Origin: Reinekea sp. G2M2-21
GTDB taxonomy: Bacteria > Pseudomonadota > Gammaproteobacteria > Pseudomonadales > Natronospirillaceae
Direction: 5' to 3'
Length of the DNA stretch: 64,000 bases
Assembly (NCBI RefSeq): GCF_015687175.1
Contig: NZ_JADPQG010000001.1
Location: 682,001-746,000, forward strand
This document shows positions 38,775 to 48,227 of the stretch, in pieces. Position numbers and translations under genes: made by a program. The stretch's first letter is position 1. Every line of letters begins with the position of its first letter. The notes under the pieces are model-generated. The model was not told the DNA's origin. It saw only the letters and a program-made list of their open reading frames with translations, and ran no database searches.

Positions 38775-39018
38775 GAGTAACCTCGTTGCAATTTTTAACT
38801 ATGGTAACCCAGTTAAAGAGTGACTGTTAGCATATTGCCAGACACTGTGAAGCAGGTTGCAAAACGGTTTAACTCAGAAGGTAATCCGTTGTAGCTAATA
38901 AGTCTTCGAATTTTTTGTTTCTTATCTCGTGCTGGCTGAACGGCTGTCTGCAACTGGTCTGACTTTGACCACGAATGCTTCATACAGTTACGGTTTTAAA
39001 TTGGGCATAGCATTCTCG

Positions 39019-40926
39019 TTATGTTTCTGCGGCAAGCCCTGTCTGCATCAGCGCTTCAAATTCCGGTTTACGGATAGGTTTTGACCAGTAATACCCTTGG
39101 GCCTGTTCGCAACCCCACTGTTTAAGTAGTTCAATGGTGCCACGATCTTCCACGCCTTCTGCAACCGCGCTCATGTCCAGTCCTTTGCAAATCTGTAAAA
39201 TGGCTTTGACGATGGTTTTGTTGGAATCGTTGTCGGGTAGTTCATAGATGAAGGATCGATCAATCTTCAGGGTTTCAACATTGAATTTTTTCAGGTAGCC
39301 AAGGTTGCTGTATCCCGTACCAAAGTCATCGATGGAGATGCTGATCTCTCTCATTTTCAGGGCGGCAAGATTTTCTCTGATGGTTGTCTCCTGATCAGCG
39401 ATTAGCGATTCGGTTATTTCTATGTCCAGTGTTTTTGGGGGGAGTTGATACCTTTCTATTTGCTCGTCGATGTCTTGAATTAATGAGGCGTGTTTGAATT
39501 GGGCGACGGATACGTTAATGCTCATCGTAAAGCCAGGCTTTTGTTTCATAAAATCTGCCGCGTCTTGGCAGGCGCGTCGAATGACCCACTGGCCCAATTC
39601 TACGATGAAGCCATTTTGTTCCGCCAGCGGAATGAACTCTGTTGGTGAAATCGTACCAAAGTCCTGGCTGTGCCAACGCAATAATGCTTCGGCACCGACA
39701 ATGGCGTCGCTGGCAAGATCGATCTTGGGTTGATACAACAACTCCAGTTCCTGCGTTTCAATCGAGCGTTTCAACGCATTGGTTAGAATAATGCGGTATT
39801 GCAGTTTTTCCTGCTGCTGAACATTGAAGTAATGAAACTGATTACGACCATTTTCCTTGGCGTTGTACATCGCAATGTCCGATTTCTTTAACAAGGACTC
39901 AAAGGTCGTACCGTCTGTCGGGGCAATGGCAATACCGATAGATGTCGTACAGGTAACAGTACCCCCCTGAAGTTCAAAGGGGACGTCAAATGATTTCAGA
40001 ATTTTCTGCGCGAGTTTGGAGGCTTGCCATTCTTCCTGTAAGTCTTCGGCAATAATTAAAAATTCATCGCCACCAATGCGACAGATGGTATCGAGTTCCC
40101 GGCAACGAGTCTCCAGTCGCTGTGCAGCCTGGATGAGTAAATCATCACCGGCGTCATGACCAAGGGAGTCATTGGTGGATTTAAAATCGTCCAGATCCAG
40201 AAACAAAACAGCAACCTTGTGTCCGTTGCGCTGGCTGCTGATGATGGCGTGTTCCAGTCGGTCTTTTGCCAGAATTCGGTTGGGGAGGTTTGTCAGTGAG
40301 TCGTGATGGGCAAGGTGTTCAATAATGGCTTTGGATTCCAACACCCTTTGGTTTTCCTGGGTAATGGTTTTAGCGGCGCTGACTAAATCCCGGTGCAGTG
40401 AAATGATCGCATAACCGATCACATTGAAAATCACTGCTAGCGAAAAAGCTGTTTCCAATCCGGTTAGTTGCTCGGGAACGATGATGATATTTAAATGGTA
40501 CAGCAAACCATAGACAACACAGAGCAAGGTAATATAGCCAAGTAGGATCATGGTTAACCTGGGCCGGCCGATCATGGTCGAAAAAATCACCACGCCCACA
40601 AAGCCGAACATGGCAATATCCCTAAGACCGGCACCCTCGATCAACAGAACGGTCAGTGTCGCAACCAGTAGGAAAATCAACAGGTTGGCACCTTCATTGA
40701 TGTAATCTTTGCGGGCCAGGAAAATGACACTACCAGACAGACAGGCGGAAGAGAGCAGAACAATACCTTCGAATAAGAAGCGATACCAGAATTGCGCCAA
40801 ACCGATGAGTGTGAGGCTGAAAGCAACAGCAAATGTCAGTTGCAGAAGTCGCTTCTTGCGTATGCGTTCAAAATCCAATGCTTCGCCCAAGCCATGAGGT
40901 AACCGTTTAGCGTAAGCATAGATCAA
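39019..40926 (-). CDS. GGDEF-EAL cyclic-di-GMP protein with membrane sensor region
   Basis: A 635-residue inner-membrane protein. The N-terminal 200 residues have five or six membrane helices. The GGDEF domain includes HDSLTNLPNRILAKDRL and an intact RIGGDEF; the EAL domain includes GAEALLRWHS, SIDDFGTGYSNLGYLKKF and DMSAVAEGVEDRGT. Both catalytic signatures are kept, so synthesis and breakdown are both possible. The only early in-frame start is TTG at 40926 and no ribosome site is obvious, so the N-terminus is uncertain. The tRNA cluster lies 29 bases upstream on the same strand. Confidence 0.88.
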   Translation of the reverse strand: MIYAYAKRLPHGLGEALDFERIRKKRLLQLTFAVAFSLTLIGLAQFWYRFLFEGIVLLSSACLSGSVIFLARKDYINEGANLLIFLLVATLTVLLIEGAGLRDIAMFGFVGVVIFSTMIGRPRLTMILLGYITLLCVVYGLLYHLNIIIVPEQLTGLETAFSLAVIFNVIGYAIISLHRDLVSAAKTITQENQRVLESKAIIEHLAHHDSLTNLPNRILAKDRLEHAIISSQRNGHKVAVLFLDLDDFKSTNDSLGHDAGDDLLIQAAQRLETRCRELDTICRIGGDEFLIIAEDLQEEWQASKLAQKILKSFDVPFELQGGTVTCTTSIGIAIAPTDGTTFESLLKKSDIAMYNAKENGRNQFHYFNVQQQEKLQYRIILTNALKRSIETQELELLYQPKIDLASDAIVGAEALLRWHSQDFGTISPTEFIPLAEQNGFIVELGQWVIRRACQDAADFMKQKPGFTMSINVSVAQFKHASLIQDIDEQIERYQLPPKTLDIEITESLIADQETTIRENLAALKMREISISIDDFGTGYSNLGYLKKFNVETLKIDRSFIYELPDNDSNKTIVKAILQICKGLDMSAVAEGVEDRGTIELLKQWGCEQAQGYYWSKPIRKPEFEALMQTGLAAET

Positions 40927-40954
40927 AATAAGAAGGGAGAGTTGCTAGCAAAGA

Positions 40955-41029
40955 TGGCTGGTCCGGCAGGATTCGAACCTGCGAATGACGGGATCAAAAC
41001 CCGTTGCCTTACCACTTGGCGACGGACCA
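40955..41029 (-). tRNA. tRNA-Gln (anticodon TTG), copy 2
   Basis: A 75-nt tRNA on the minus strand, starting TGGTCCGTCGCC and ending CGGACCAGCCA. Loop TTTTGAT gives anticodon TTG. Sequence is identical to the copy at 41117-41191. Confidence 0.95.
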
Positions 41030-41116
41030 TCATGCTAGCGTTGCGGTGTAAAAAACGGTGTTGTCCAATCTGTCAGACAAGTGTTTTGAACAAGCGCGGG
41101 GAACTGTTGTTGAAGT

Positions 41117-41191
41117 TGGCTGGTCCGGCAGGATTCGAACCTGCGAATGACGGGATCAAAACCCGTTGCCTTACCACTTGGCGACGGACCA
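41117..41191 (-). tRNA. tRNA-Gln (anticodon TTG), copy 1
   Basis: A 75-nt tRNA identical to the next copy, 87 nt away, with encoded CCA. It lies seven bases after tRNA-Met, in one transcription unit Met-Gln-Gln. Confidence 0.95.
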
Positions 41192-41198
41192 GTATAAT

Positions 41199-41275
41199 TG
41201 GTGGCTATAGCTGGACTTGAACCAGCGACCCCAGCATTATGAATGCTGTGCTCTAACCGACTGAGCTATATAGCC
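41199..41275 (-). tRNA. tRNA-Met (anticodon CAT), elongator
   Basis: A 77-nt tRNA, GGCTATATAGCTCAGTCGG at the 5' end, anticodon loop TTCATAA giving CAT, encoded CCA. The acceptor and D-arm match elongator Met and lack initiator features (no unpaired first base). A CAT-type isoleucine tRNA is less likely. Confidence 0.93.
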
Positions 41276-41291
41276 TCAACAACGGTCGCGT

Positions 41292-41319
41292 ATTATCCTC
41301 ATATTTATCCAGCTGTCAA
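41292..41319 (-). promoter_or_regulatory. Promoter of the tRNA Met-Gln-Gln unit
   Basis: On the minus strand TTGACA (41319-41314) and GATAAT (41297-41292) are separated by 16 bp. The base stretch after the -10 is GC-rich (GCGACCG), as at stringently controlled stable-RNA promoters. Confidence 0.75.
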
Positions 41320-41528
41320 CAACAAAGAAATAATTTTTTTAAAGAATATCAAGGGCTTAGCAAGCTTCTTATTGCTGGCTTGCGCGGCGCTGTAATCTAT
41401 TGTCCGCGTTGCCATGAATGCGCGCTCTGCCCATCGTTGGAAGACGATTAGGGGTTTAAAACTCAATCCCTTCAAAAAAATGTCATATGCCTGTGCTGAT
41501 ATAGTCGAAACATCAGTGGAGATTCGGC

Positions 41529-42140
41529 ATGCAAACCGTTATTTCATGGCATGAACACCGGGTAGAGCGGCAGGCGCGCGCTGCGCAAAAAAACCAACGG
41601 CCCTGCGTGCTTTGGTTTACCGGACTCAGTGGCGCCGGTAAGTCGACCCTGGCCAATGAAGTGGAACAGTGTTTATTCCGATTCGGTCACCACAGCTTCC
41701 TTCTCGACGGCGATAACATCCGCCACGGATTGAACCGAGATCTCGGCTTTTCGGATGGCGATAGGGCTGAGAATATCCGGCGCGTCGGCGAAGTCGCGAA
41801 GTTGATGACGGATGCCGGGTTGATCGTGTTGTCCGCTTTTATTTCACCATTTCACAAAGAGCGTGAGTCGGTCAGGCAGATGTTTGCCGAAGGAGAGTTT
41901 ATTGAAGTCTATGTTGATGCTCCCTTGGAAACCTGCGAACGACGGGATCCCAAAGGGCTCTACCGTCGAGCACGTGCTGGAGAGATTCGCAACTTCACTG
42001 GAGTCGACTCTGTCTACGAGCCGCCGTTGCATCCTGAAATTCATCTGCGTACTCATCTGCATTCGGCCAGCCAGTGTGCTGAACGCATAGTGCAGCAACT
42101 GAAGTTGCACGGGTACCTGAGAAGTTACCCGCGAAGTTAG
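41529..42140 (+). CDS. cysC: Adenylylsulfate kinase
   Basis: A 203-residue kinase making PAPS from APS and ATP. The P-loop GLSGAGKS is at 32-39, the [18 protein letters not shown] segment binds APS, and [16 protein letters not shown] follows. GGAG lies ten bases before the ATG. No cysD, cysN or cysH is in the window. It is followed on the same strand by a PAPS-type sulfotransferase, so its product is probably used for sulfation rather than assimilation. Confidence 0.93.
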   Translation: MQTVISWHEHRVERQARAAQKNQRPCVLWFTGLSGAGKSTLANEVEQCLFRFGHHSFLLDGDNIRHGLNRDLGFSDGDRAENIRRVGEVAKLMTDAGLIVLSAFISPFHKERESVRQMFAEGEFIEVYVDAPLETCERRDPKGLYRRARAGEIRNFTGVDSVYEPPLHPEIHLRTHLHSASQCAERIVQQLKLHGYLRSYPRS

Positions 42141-42224
42141 GCCGGAACTGTAGATTAGTGTCATTAGTCTGTCATTTTCAGTGCATAGACTACAGATCTT
42201 GGTTATTGGTAAGGAGGTGTTGGT

Positions 42225-43361
42225 ATGGATAATGGGTTTTGGTTAGCCGTCGGCCAGATGTGTCAGCTGTGTTTTTGGACTGTACGTTATTTGCCAATAG
42301 GTGATTGGCGTCAGTTACCGCGTAGAACCTTGATGTTCGGGCTGATTATCCCAGTACTGGTGCTTTTTCAGGTCATTCATTGGTTTGGTTTCGCATTGGA
42401 TGAGCTGTTGTTTCTCCGTTATCGTCAAATAACCGTGCGCCAACCCATTTTCGTCACAGGCATACCGCGCAGTGGGACAACCCACTTGCACAGGGTGCTG
42501 GCCCAACATGAAGCCCTGACCACCATGCAACTTTGGGAGTGTCTTTTCGCTCCCAGCATAACGGAACGTTATTTATATCGCTTTGTCGGTTGGCTATCTA
42601 TGCCTCTTGTACGCGCCGTGAGGAATCGTAAGTCACTGGCATTTTTTAGAAAAATGAGAGCAGTTCATACGCTAGGTTTGCACGAAGCCGAGGAAGACTT
42701 TATTGCTTTGCTGCCGGTTAACGGCTGCTTTTTACTGGTGTTAATGTTTCCGCAGGTGCAGTGGTATTGGCAGTTGGTGGATTTTGATGACCATGCTTCT
42801 AAACGTCAGAAGCGTCCTATTCTGAGTTTTTATCACCGCCTTCTGCAGAAACATCTGTATTTTCATGGCGCCAATAAACGTTACCTGTGTAAAAACCCGT
42901 CCTTCACTTCTTGGATTGGAAGCTTGATAGCGCAATACCCGGATGCCTGTGTTGTGGTTTGCGAACGCGAGCCGCAAAAGACCGTTCCATCGCAAATCAG
43001 TTCATTGCAGCCCGCCTGGTACCTGTTGCATGGTGGCGAGATGCCAGCGGACGTGACGGAAAAGTTTATCGCTATGTTGGCGCACTATTATGAGCTGGTG
43101 GATAGGCTGCCTTTTGGTGACACATTGATGCGTTTGCCTATGAAAGTATTGGTAGCGGATCTGCAGGGTGCTGTTGGGCAGGTACTGGAGCATTGTCGAT
43201 TGTCGGGCTCGGTTATGTTTATGAATCGCCTTACCGATGCGGCAGAGCAGGCCAGACGGTTCAGAAGCGCTCATCATTATGAACAAAGTGCGGGTTTATG
43301 GAGTCAATACGCCAGCTGGTTTAATGCTGTCGCCACCGAATCTTCAGGGGGCCGCTTGTGA
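42225..43361 (+). CDS. Sulfotransferase family protein
   Basis: A 378-residue protein. The PAPS-binding motif IFVTGIPRSGTTHLHRVLAQ is at 75-94, and a later ACVVVCEREPQKTVPSQISS stretch matches the 3'-phosphate-binding region. The first 60 residues have hydrophobic segments (FWLAVGQMCQLCFWTV; LMFGLIIPVLVLFQVI) that may attach it to the membrane. AAGGAGGTG is a strong ribosome site. The end overlaps the glycosyltransferase start (GTGA). The acceptor is likely a carbohydrate or lipid, given the neighbours. Confidence 0.87.
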   Translation: MDNGFWLAVGQMCQLCFWTVRYLPIGDWRQLPRRTLMFGLIIPVLVLFQVIHWFGFALDELLFLRYRQITVRQPIFVTGIPRSGTTHLHRVLAQHEALTTMQLWECLFAPSITERYLYRFVGWLSMPLVRAVRNRKSLAFFRKMRAVHTLGLHEAEEDFIALLPVNGCFLLVLMFPQVQWYWQLVDFDDHASKRQKRPILSFYHRLLQKHLYFHGANKRYLCKNPSFTSWIGSLIAQYPDACVVVCEREPQKTVPSQISSLQPAWYLLHGGEMPADVTEKFIAMLAHYYELVDRLPFGDTLMRLPMKVLVADLQGAVGQVLEHCRLSGSVMFMNRLTDAAEQARRFRSAHHYEQSAGLWSQYASWFNAVATESSGGRL

Positions 43362-44521
43362 CGCTGTCTTCGTTTTCCCTTGCTGAACAGCCTCAAATAA
43401 GCGGCCGGGTTCTCATTATTTCGGATGCTGCGCCGCATCGAAATGGTGTAGGTGCCTATTACGCGGACCTGATGGATGATTTAAGCGACCATGTTGATGC
43501 GATTCAGATGATTAGCCCAGAGTTGATTGATGAAAAATGGCAAGGCGGGTGGATGTTGCCCTTGCCCGGCGATAACACGCAGAAGTTGTGTTTGCCAAAT
43601 GCGTTTGAATTACAGCAGAAAATACGCGATTTCCGACCCACGGTGATCGTGATTCCAACACCGGGTTTGTTTGGGTTAGTTGCTGCCCTGTTAGCCAAAC
43701 GGGCGGGTCTGCCCATTATTATTGGCTTTCATACTTGGTTTGAAAAGCTCGCGGGTCTTTACTGGAATGGGGTGCAGAGCGGGCTTACTCGTACATTCTT
43801 CGAATTCTCCAATAAAGCCCTGTTTCGGCTCGCACAGAAAACATTGGCGAATTCCCATGAGATGGTTGCCATCGCCGATCAATTGGGCGCGCCTAATGCA
43901 GCGTTGATGGGCACGCCGCTGGATCAACGTCTCCTGATATCGCCGGTTGTGCCAGTACCGAAATCGGTGCGGCGTGTGTTGTTTATGGGGCGCTTGGCCG
44001 CTGAAAAAAATGTCATGGCGGTTGTTGAGGCCGCAAATGCCTGCCCGGATTTGACCTTTACCATAGCGGGTGATGGTCCATTGCGGGAGGACATCGAGAC
44101 TCAAGCCTCCGTGGTTGACAACCTTCGGGTGTTGGGTTGGGTTGATCGATCACGAATTGTCGAGTTGATTGATGAACATGACGTTCTGGTTTTGCCCAGT
44201 CAGGTGGAGAGCTTTGGTACGGTTGCGTTGGAAGCGATGGTTCGTCAGCGCTTGGTGCTGGTTTCGGACGCTTGCGGCATCGTTGAATGGCCGGACCTGA
44301 CCAGAGGGTTAAAGGTGATTTCGGACTCTAAAATTCTGGCAACCGAATTGTCGCGCTGCGCGGATTGGAGTGAGTTTGAATTGTACAGCCATTGCACCCG
44401 TGCCCGAGCATGTGCATTGCGTCATGTGCAGTGGAATCGCCGACAATGGCTGGACCACATCCGCGAATATAACCTTCTTGACCCGGATGCTTGCCCGGTG
44501 TTGACGGTTCAGGCGCGGTGA
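43358..44521 (+). CDS. Glycosyltransferase family 4-like protein
   Basis: A 387-residue GT-B fold enzyme. The N-terminal acceptor domain starts RVLIISDAAPHRNGVGAYYA. The C-terminal donor domain has RRVLFMGRLAAEKNVMAVVE, TIAGDGPLRED and the EX7E-type motif VLPSQVESFGTVALEAM. Retaining transfer from a nucleotide sugar to a glycolipid or glycan is expected. The GTG start overlaps the sulfotransferase stop. Close similarity of the head region to GtfA/MgtA-like mannosyltransferases is possible but not certain. Confidence 0.88.
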   Translation: MTLSSFSLAEQPQISGRVLIISDAAPHRNGVGAYYADLMDDLSDHVDAIQMISPELIDEKWQGGWMLPLPGDNTQKLCLPNAFELQQKIRDFRPTVIVIPTPGLFGLVAALLAKRAGLPIIIGFHTWFEKLAGLYWNGVQSGLTRTFFEFSNKALFRLAQKTLANSHEMVAIADQLGAPNAALMGTPLDQRLLISPVVPVPKSVRRVLFMGRLAAEKNVMAVVEAANACPDLTFTIAGDGPLREDIETQASVVDNLRVLGWVDRSRIVELIDEHDVLVLPSQVESFGTVALEAMVRQRLVLVSDACGIVEWPDLTRGLKVISDSKILATELSRCADWSEFELYSHCTRARACALRHVQWNRRQWLDHIREYNLLDPDACPVLTVQAR

Positions 44522-44523
44522 AC

Positions 44524-45276
44524 ATGACACGCCAAATTCCTGCCTTAATCAGTATTCATGACGTAATGCCATATACGTTGTCGCGGGTACAAGGAATACT
44601 TGAGGGGCTGTTAGTTGAAGTGCCTACTGATCATGTCATGTTGTTGGTTGTGCCGGGTTTGCCGTGGTCCGAGCCGCAAATTGGTGTGCTTAAGTCTTGG
44701 CAGCAACAGGGTTTTGTCATTGCCGGGCACGGTTGGCAGCATCGGGTCAGAAAAACGACGACCTGGTTTCATCGTTTGCACAGTGCTTTAGTCTCTAGGC
44801 AGGCTGCAGAGCATCTCTCACTTTCAGAAGACGAACTGGTCCGGCTTATGACGGCCAATTATCAATGGTTTATTCGACATGATTTTAAAGCACCACACTT
44901 TTATGTGCCGCCCGCATGGGCAATGGGCTCCATCAGCCGGCAGGCGCTCAGGCGCCTTCCATTTTCTGGGTACGAAACCACAACCGGCTGGATCTCCAAT
45001 ACAACTGGAAGAAGACGACGGTTACCGCTACTTGGGTTTGAAGCAGATACTGCAGTGCGTGCCTTCTGTTTGTGGCTCTGGAACCGAGTCAACCGACGAC
45101 TCGCCCGAAAGAACCGTCCCGTCAGAGTAGCTATACATCCTTTTGATGATGAATTCCGGTTGGCGAGGCAACTGGTCGCGACGCTGACTCAAGTCGAAAG
45201 CCTTGCTTGGGGGGATTATTGGCGGGGCAATAAGAGTATATGCACTATCGAAGACGGAAGTCACAAATACGGTTGA
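44524..45276 (+). CDS. DUF2334-type polysaccharide deacetylase-like protein
   Basis: A 250-residue protein. The NodB-like motif ISIHDVMP near the start supplies the Asp, VIAGHGWQH is the second metal motif and AIHPFDDE lies near the C-terminus; this combination is typical of DUF2334. It starts three bases after the glycosyltransferase stop. It probably removes an N-acetyl group from the sugar attached by its neighbour. No signal peptide is seen, so action is cytoplasmic. Confidence 0.82.
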   Translation: MTRQIPALISIHDVMPYTLSRVQGILEGLLVEVPTDHVMLLVVPGLPWSEPQIGVLKSWQQQGFVIAGHGWQHRVRKTTTWFHRLHSALVSRQAAEHLSLSEDELVRLMTANYQWFIRHDFKAPHFYVPPAWAMGSISRQALRRLPFSGYETTTGWISNTTGRRRRLPLLGFEADTAVRAFCLWLWNRVNRRLARKNRPVRVAIHPFDDEFRLARQLVATLTQVESLAWGDYWRGNKSICTIEDGSHKYG

Positions 45277-45343
45277 AAGGCAGGACGCATCAGAATTCTG
45301 TTGATACACTTTAAGCGGATCTAATAACAAGCATGAGGTAGAT

Positions 45344-45937
45344 ATGGAATTCATTGGACCTGTGATTACCTGGGGTGTCCCAATTTTAATCATCGTCTTT
45401 TTGGTGGCGATTTATAACAAGTTGGTGGCATTTCGAAATCGTTTTAAAAACGCGTTTGCGCAAATCGATGTGCAGTTGCAACGGCGGCATGACTTAATCC
45501 CGAATCTGGTTGAAACAGCAAAAGCCTATCTGAAACACGAAAAAGAAACGTTGGAAAACGTAATTTCTGCGCGAAATCAAGCGGTTTCCGCGCAAAAAGC
45601 AGCCGCTGCGGACCCTGCGGATGGCGGCTTGGTCGGTAAGCTGTCCCAGGCTGAAGGTTTGTTGACTGGTGCGCTCGGCCGCTTGTTTGCCGTGTCAGAA
45701 GCCTATCCGGACCTCAAAGGTGATGCCACTATGCGAGACTTAATGGAGTCTCTTGAGAGCACCGAAAATAAAGTTGCATTTGCGCGTCAGGCCTACAATG
45801 ACGCCGTGATGAATTATCAGACCTATAAGGAGTCTTTTCCCAATAATATCGTGGCTAATTTCGGGTCTTTCAAAGACGCTGCTATGTTTGAAATAGAGAA
45901 CCCCGAAGCCAAGGTTGCCCCAAAAGTTTCATTTTAA
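45344..45937 (+). CDS. LemA family protein
   Basis: A 197-residue protein with an N-terminal membrane helix (ITWGVPILIIVFLVAIYNKL) and the LemA motif FKNAFAQIDVQLQRRHDLIP followed by NLVETAKAYLKHEKETLENV. The helical bundle continues to the VANFGSFKDAAMFEIENPEA C-terminus. The function is unclear; LemA commonly travels with M48 peptidases, as here (the next gene is 53 bases away). Roles in membrane protein quality control are proposed. Confidence 0.92.
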   Translation: MEFIGPVITWGVPILIIVFLVAIYNKLVAFRNRFKNAFAQIDVQLQRRHDLIPNLVETAKAYLKHEKETLENVISARNQAVSAQKAAAADPADGGLVGKLSQAEGLLTGALGRLFAVSEAYPDLKGDATMRDLMESLESTENKVAFARQAYNDAVMNYQTYKESFPNNIVANFGSFKDAAMFEIENPEAKVAPKVSF

Positions 45938-45990
45938 TCTGAAGTTGACGTCCAACCGACCGGTTGGGCGTCCTATGCCCGAGTATTGTT

Positions 45991-48018
45991 ATGGATTTCT
46001 TCGATCACCAGGATAGAGCCCGGCGGAAGACGGGGCAGTTGATCTTGCTGTTTGCGTTGGGTGTGGCTGCAACCTTGGTGGCTGTTAACCTGATCTGTTT
46101 TGTTGGTTATTGGTTCTTTTATCAGCCTGAATCTGTCAGCCATTCTATCGACACTCGTCAGTTACCCTCCCTGTTTCAGTCGTTGCTGAATGGTCAGGAT
46201 TTCCGTGCAACCTCGCAGAGCAATGACTTTTTAACCATATGGCGGGCCTGGTGGGGTTCTAATCTCAATTGGCAGGTTAGTATCGGGGTTGTTGCTGCAG
46301 TCGGAATCGGGACGCTTTTCCGTTTTCTGGAGTTGGCGGGTGGTGGTCGAAAGGTTGCCGAATGGGCCGGTGCACAACCCGCGGATATGACCAGTAAAGA
46401 CCCGAAAGTCAGGCAGTTTATGAACGTCTGTGAAGAAATGGCGATTGCCGCAGGCATGCCCGTTCCGGAACTTTTTGTGATGGAGCGGGAGCAGGGGATT
46501 AACGCCTTTGTCGCAGGGTACAGTCCCTCTGAGGCAGTCTTGGTGGTCACTCGCGGCGCTCTGAACCGGCTGAATCGTGACCAGCTGCAGGGGGTCATTG
46601 GGCACGAATACTCGCATATTCTGAATGGGGATATGCGATTGAATGTAAGGCTGATGTCTTTCCTGGCTGGTTTAGTCATGATCGGCCAAATGGGTATGTG
46701 GCTCATGGAAAGCAGTTTTGGTTCGCGTCGACATTATTACGGGCGCGACTCGAGCCGCGGAATGGGTTTTGCCTCTTTTGGCGTAGGACTGGTGCTCGCC
46801 GTTGTCGGTTATATTGGCGTGTTGGTTGGGCGTATGATTAAAGCAGCTGTGTCCCGGCAGCGGGAATTTCTGGCAGACGCGAGTTCCGTACAATTTACCC
46901 GGAATCCAGACGGTTTAGCTGGTGCACTTTATGAAATCAAAATCAGTTCGGAAGGCTCGCAACTTGGACACCGACATGCTGAGGATATGTCACACTTCTG
47001 TTTTGGTGAAACTATTGCCCTCAGTGAAAAACTCGCCACACACCCGCCGGTTGCGGAGCGTATTCGTCGAATTAGCCCTAATTTTATTGCCAAAGAACGG
47101 ACGCGCCGTCGGCAAACGGAAACCGCGGAACAAAGCGTGTCGCGGAACCGTCCGGATATGTTTGAATCGGTGTTGGCCTCTACGGGTATTGCGGCCATGG
47201 TTGGCCAGGTGACCCCCGATCATTTGCAGTACGCTCAAGGTTTGTACAAGCACATTCCAGAACAGCTTAAAAATTGGGTGCATCAATCGGACGGGGCAAG
47301 AGCCTTCGTTTACAGCCAGATTCTGCTGGGTAGCGAAGGTGTTCGTCAGGCGCTGGTTAATTTGATCAAAAAAGAGGATCCGCAAGTCGTCGCAACGCTA
47401 CAGAAATTGTGGCCCTACAGTCAGCAAATTGACGAACAGTTGCGTTTGCCTCTGTTGGAAATGGCGATACCGACTTTAAAACGCTTTCCAGAAGCCGATC
47501 GGGTCATTTTTCTTGACCGGCTTGACCGTATGGTGGTTCTTGATGGCCGCGTGGACTTTGTCGAGTGGGTGACCATGACTCTGCTGCGTTTGCGGTTGGC
47601 GCAGAACCCCGTTGACCGTTCAGGCAAGCTCAACAGTAATATCGCGAATTTCGCGACGTCATTACACACATTATTTGCGGCCATTGCCCGTTTCACCCCA
47701 GATCAGGCTCTGGCTGAACAGGGTTATACTCAAGTCTGTCAACAACTGGGGATTGAGGAAGAAGGCTCTGGCTGGCCGTTGCGAATGACTTACGAGCAGC
47801 TGGGCGAGGCGTTGGCGGAGCTCGGCGGCATCAGTTTTATGTGGCGAAAAGTCATTTTGCAAGCCTGTGCCGACTTGATTCAGCAGGATGGGCATATAGC
47901 TTTCCGGGAATATGAGCTCCTGAGGATTGTGGCTGAATGTCTGGAAAGCCCGCTGCCTGTGTTGATGGTCAGTTTGGAAGCACATGACCCGAGAGATGAG
48001 TTGATTCCGTTTGAATAA
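45991..48018 (+). CDS. M48 family membrane metalloprotease with TerB-like tail
   Basis: A 675-residue protein starting at the ATG at 45991. Two N-terminal helices (about 18-45 and 96-112) precede an M48 protease domain with the zinc site VIGHEYSHILNGD (HExxH at 205-209) and RQREFLADASSVQ giving the third ligand. Two more helices (222-240, 260-282) lie between. The last 300 residues are helical, with QACADLIQQDGHIAFREYEL resembling TerB-like acidic motifs. It is larger than HtpX (about 290) because of this tail. Operon with lemA is likely. The hairpin at 48036-48055 may terminate it. Confidence 0.87.
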   Translation: MDFFDHQDRARRKTGQLILLFALGVAATLVAVNLICFVGYWFFYQPESVSHSIDTRQLPSLFQSLLNGQDFRATSQSNDFLTIWRAWWGSNLNWQVSIGVVAAVGIGTLFRFLELAGGGRKVAEWAGAQPADMTSKDPKVRQFMNVCEEMAIAAGMPVPELFVMEREQGINAFVAGYSPSEAVLVVTRGALNRLNRDQLQGVIGHEYSHILNGDMRLNVRLMSFLAGLVMIGQMGMWLMESSFGSRRHYYGRDSSRGMGFASFGVGLVLAVVGYIGVLVGRMIKAAVSRQREFLADASSVQFTRNPDGLAGALYEIKISSEGSQLGHRHAEDMSHFCFGETIALSEKLATHPPVAERIRRISPNFIAKERTRRRQTETAEQSVSRNRPDMFESVLASTGIAAMVGQVTPDHLQYAQGLYKHIPEQLKNWVHQSDGARAFVYSQILLGSEGVRQALVNLIKKEDPQVVATLQKLWPYSQQIDEQLRLPLLEMAIPTLKRFPEADRVIFLDRLDRMVVLDGRVDFVEWVTMTLLRLRLAQNPVDRSGKLNSNIANFATSLHTLFAAIARFTPDQALAEQGYTQVCQQLGIEEEGSGWPLRMTYEQLGEALAELGGISFMWRKVILQACADLIQQDGHIAFREYELLRIVAECLESPLPVLMVSLEAHDPRDELIPFE

Positions 48019-48035
48019 TGACCGGTTTTGTGGAT

Positions 48036-48056
48036 AAGCCCTTTGTGGTGGGCTTT
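48036..48056 (+). terminator. Weak terminator-like hairpin
   Basis: AAGCCC pairs with GGGCTT across eight bases, followed by only a short T-run. It lies 18 bases after the M48 protease stop. Confidence 0.4.
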
Positions 48057-48080
48057 CCGAGCTATTAGCAGGGATTTAGG

Positions 48081-48107
48081 TTGATTCTTGACCGTCAATT
48101 CTATAGA
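48081..48107 (+). promoter_or_regulatory. Possible promoter of the rpsF operon
   Basis: TTGATT (48081-48086) and TATAGA (48102-48107) are 15 bp apart, followed by GC-rich CTGCGCGCCC. The spacing is short, so the assignment is tentative; the 120-nt leader could hold an S6/S18 control site. Confidence 0.35.
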
Positions 48108-48227
48108 CTGCGCGCCCTCTGCTCTCACTGAGTAGAGAACGTTGTGCTTTACATACCCGTAAAGCTCGTTACTCCTTACCTTACTGTGTGTTCGACACAG
48201 GAGGTTTTTAAACCGAAAGGAGCATTT

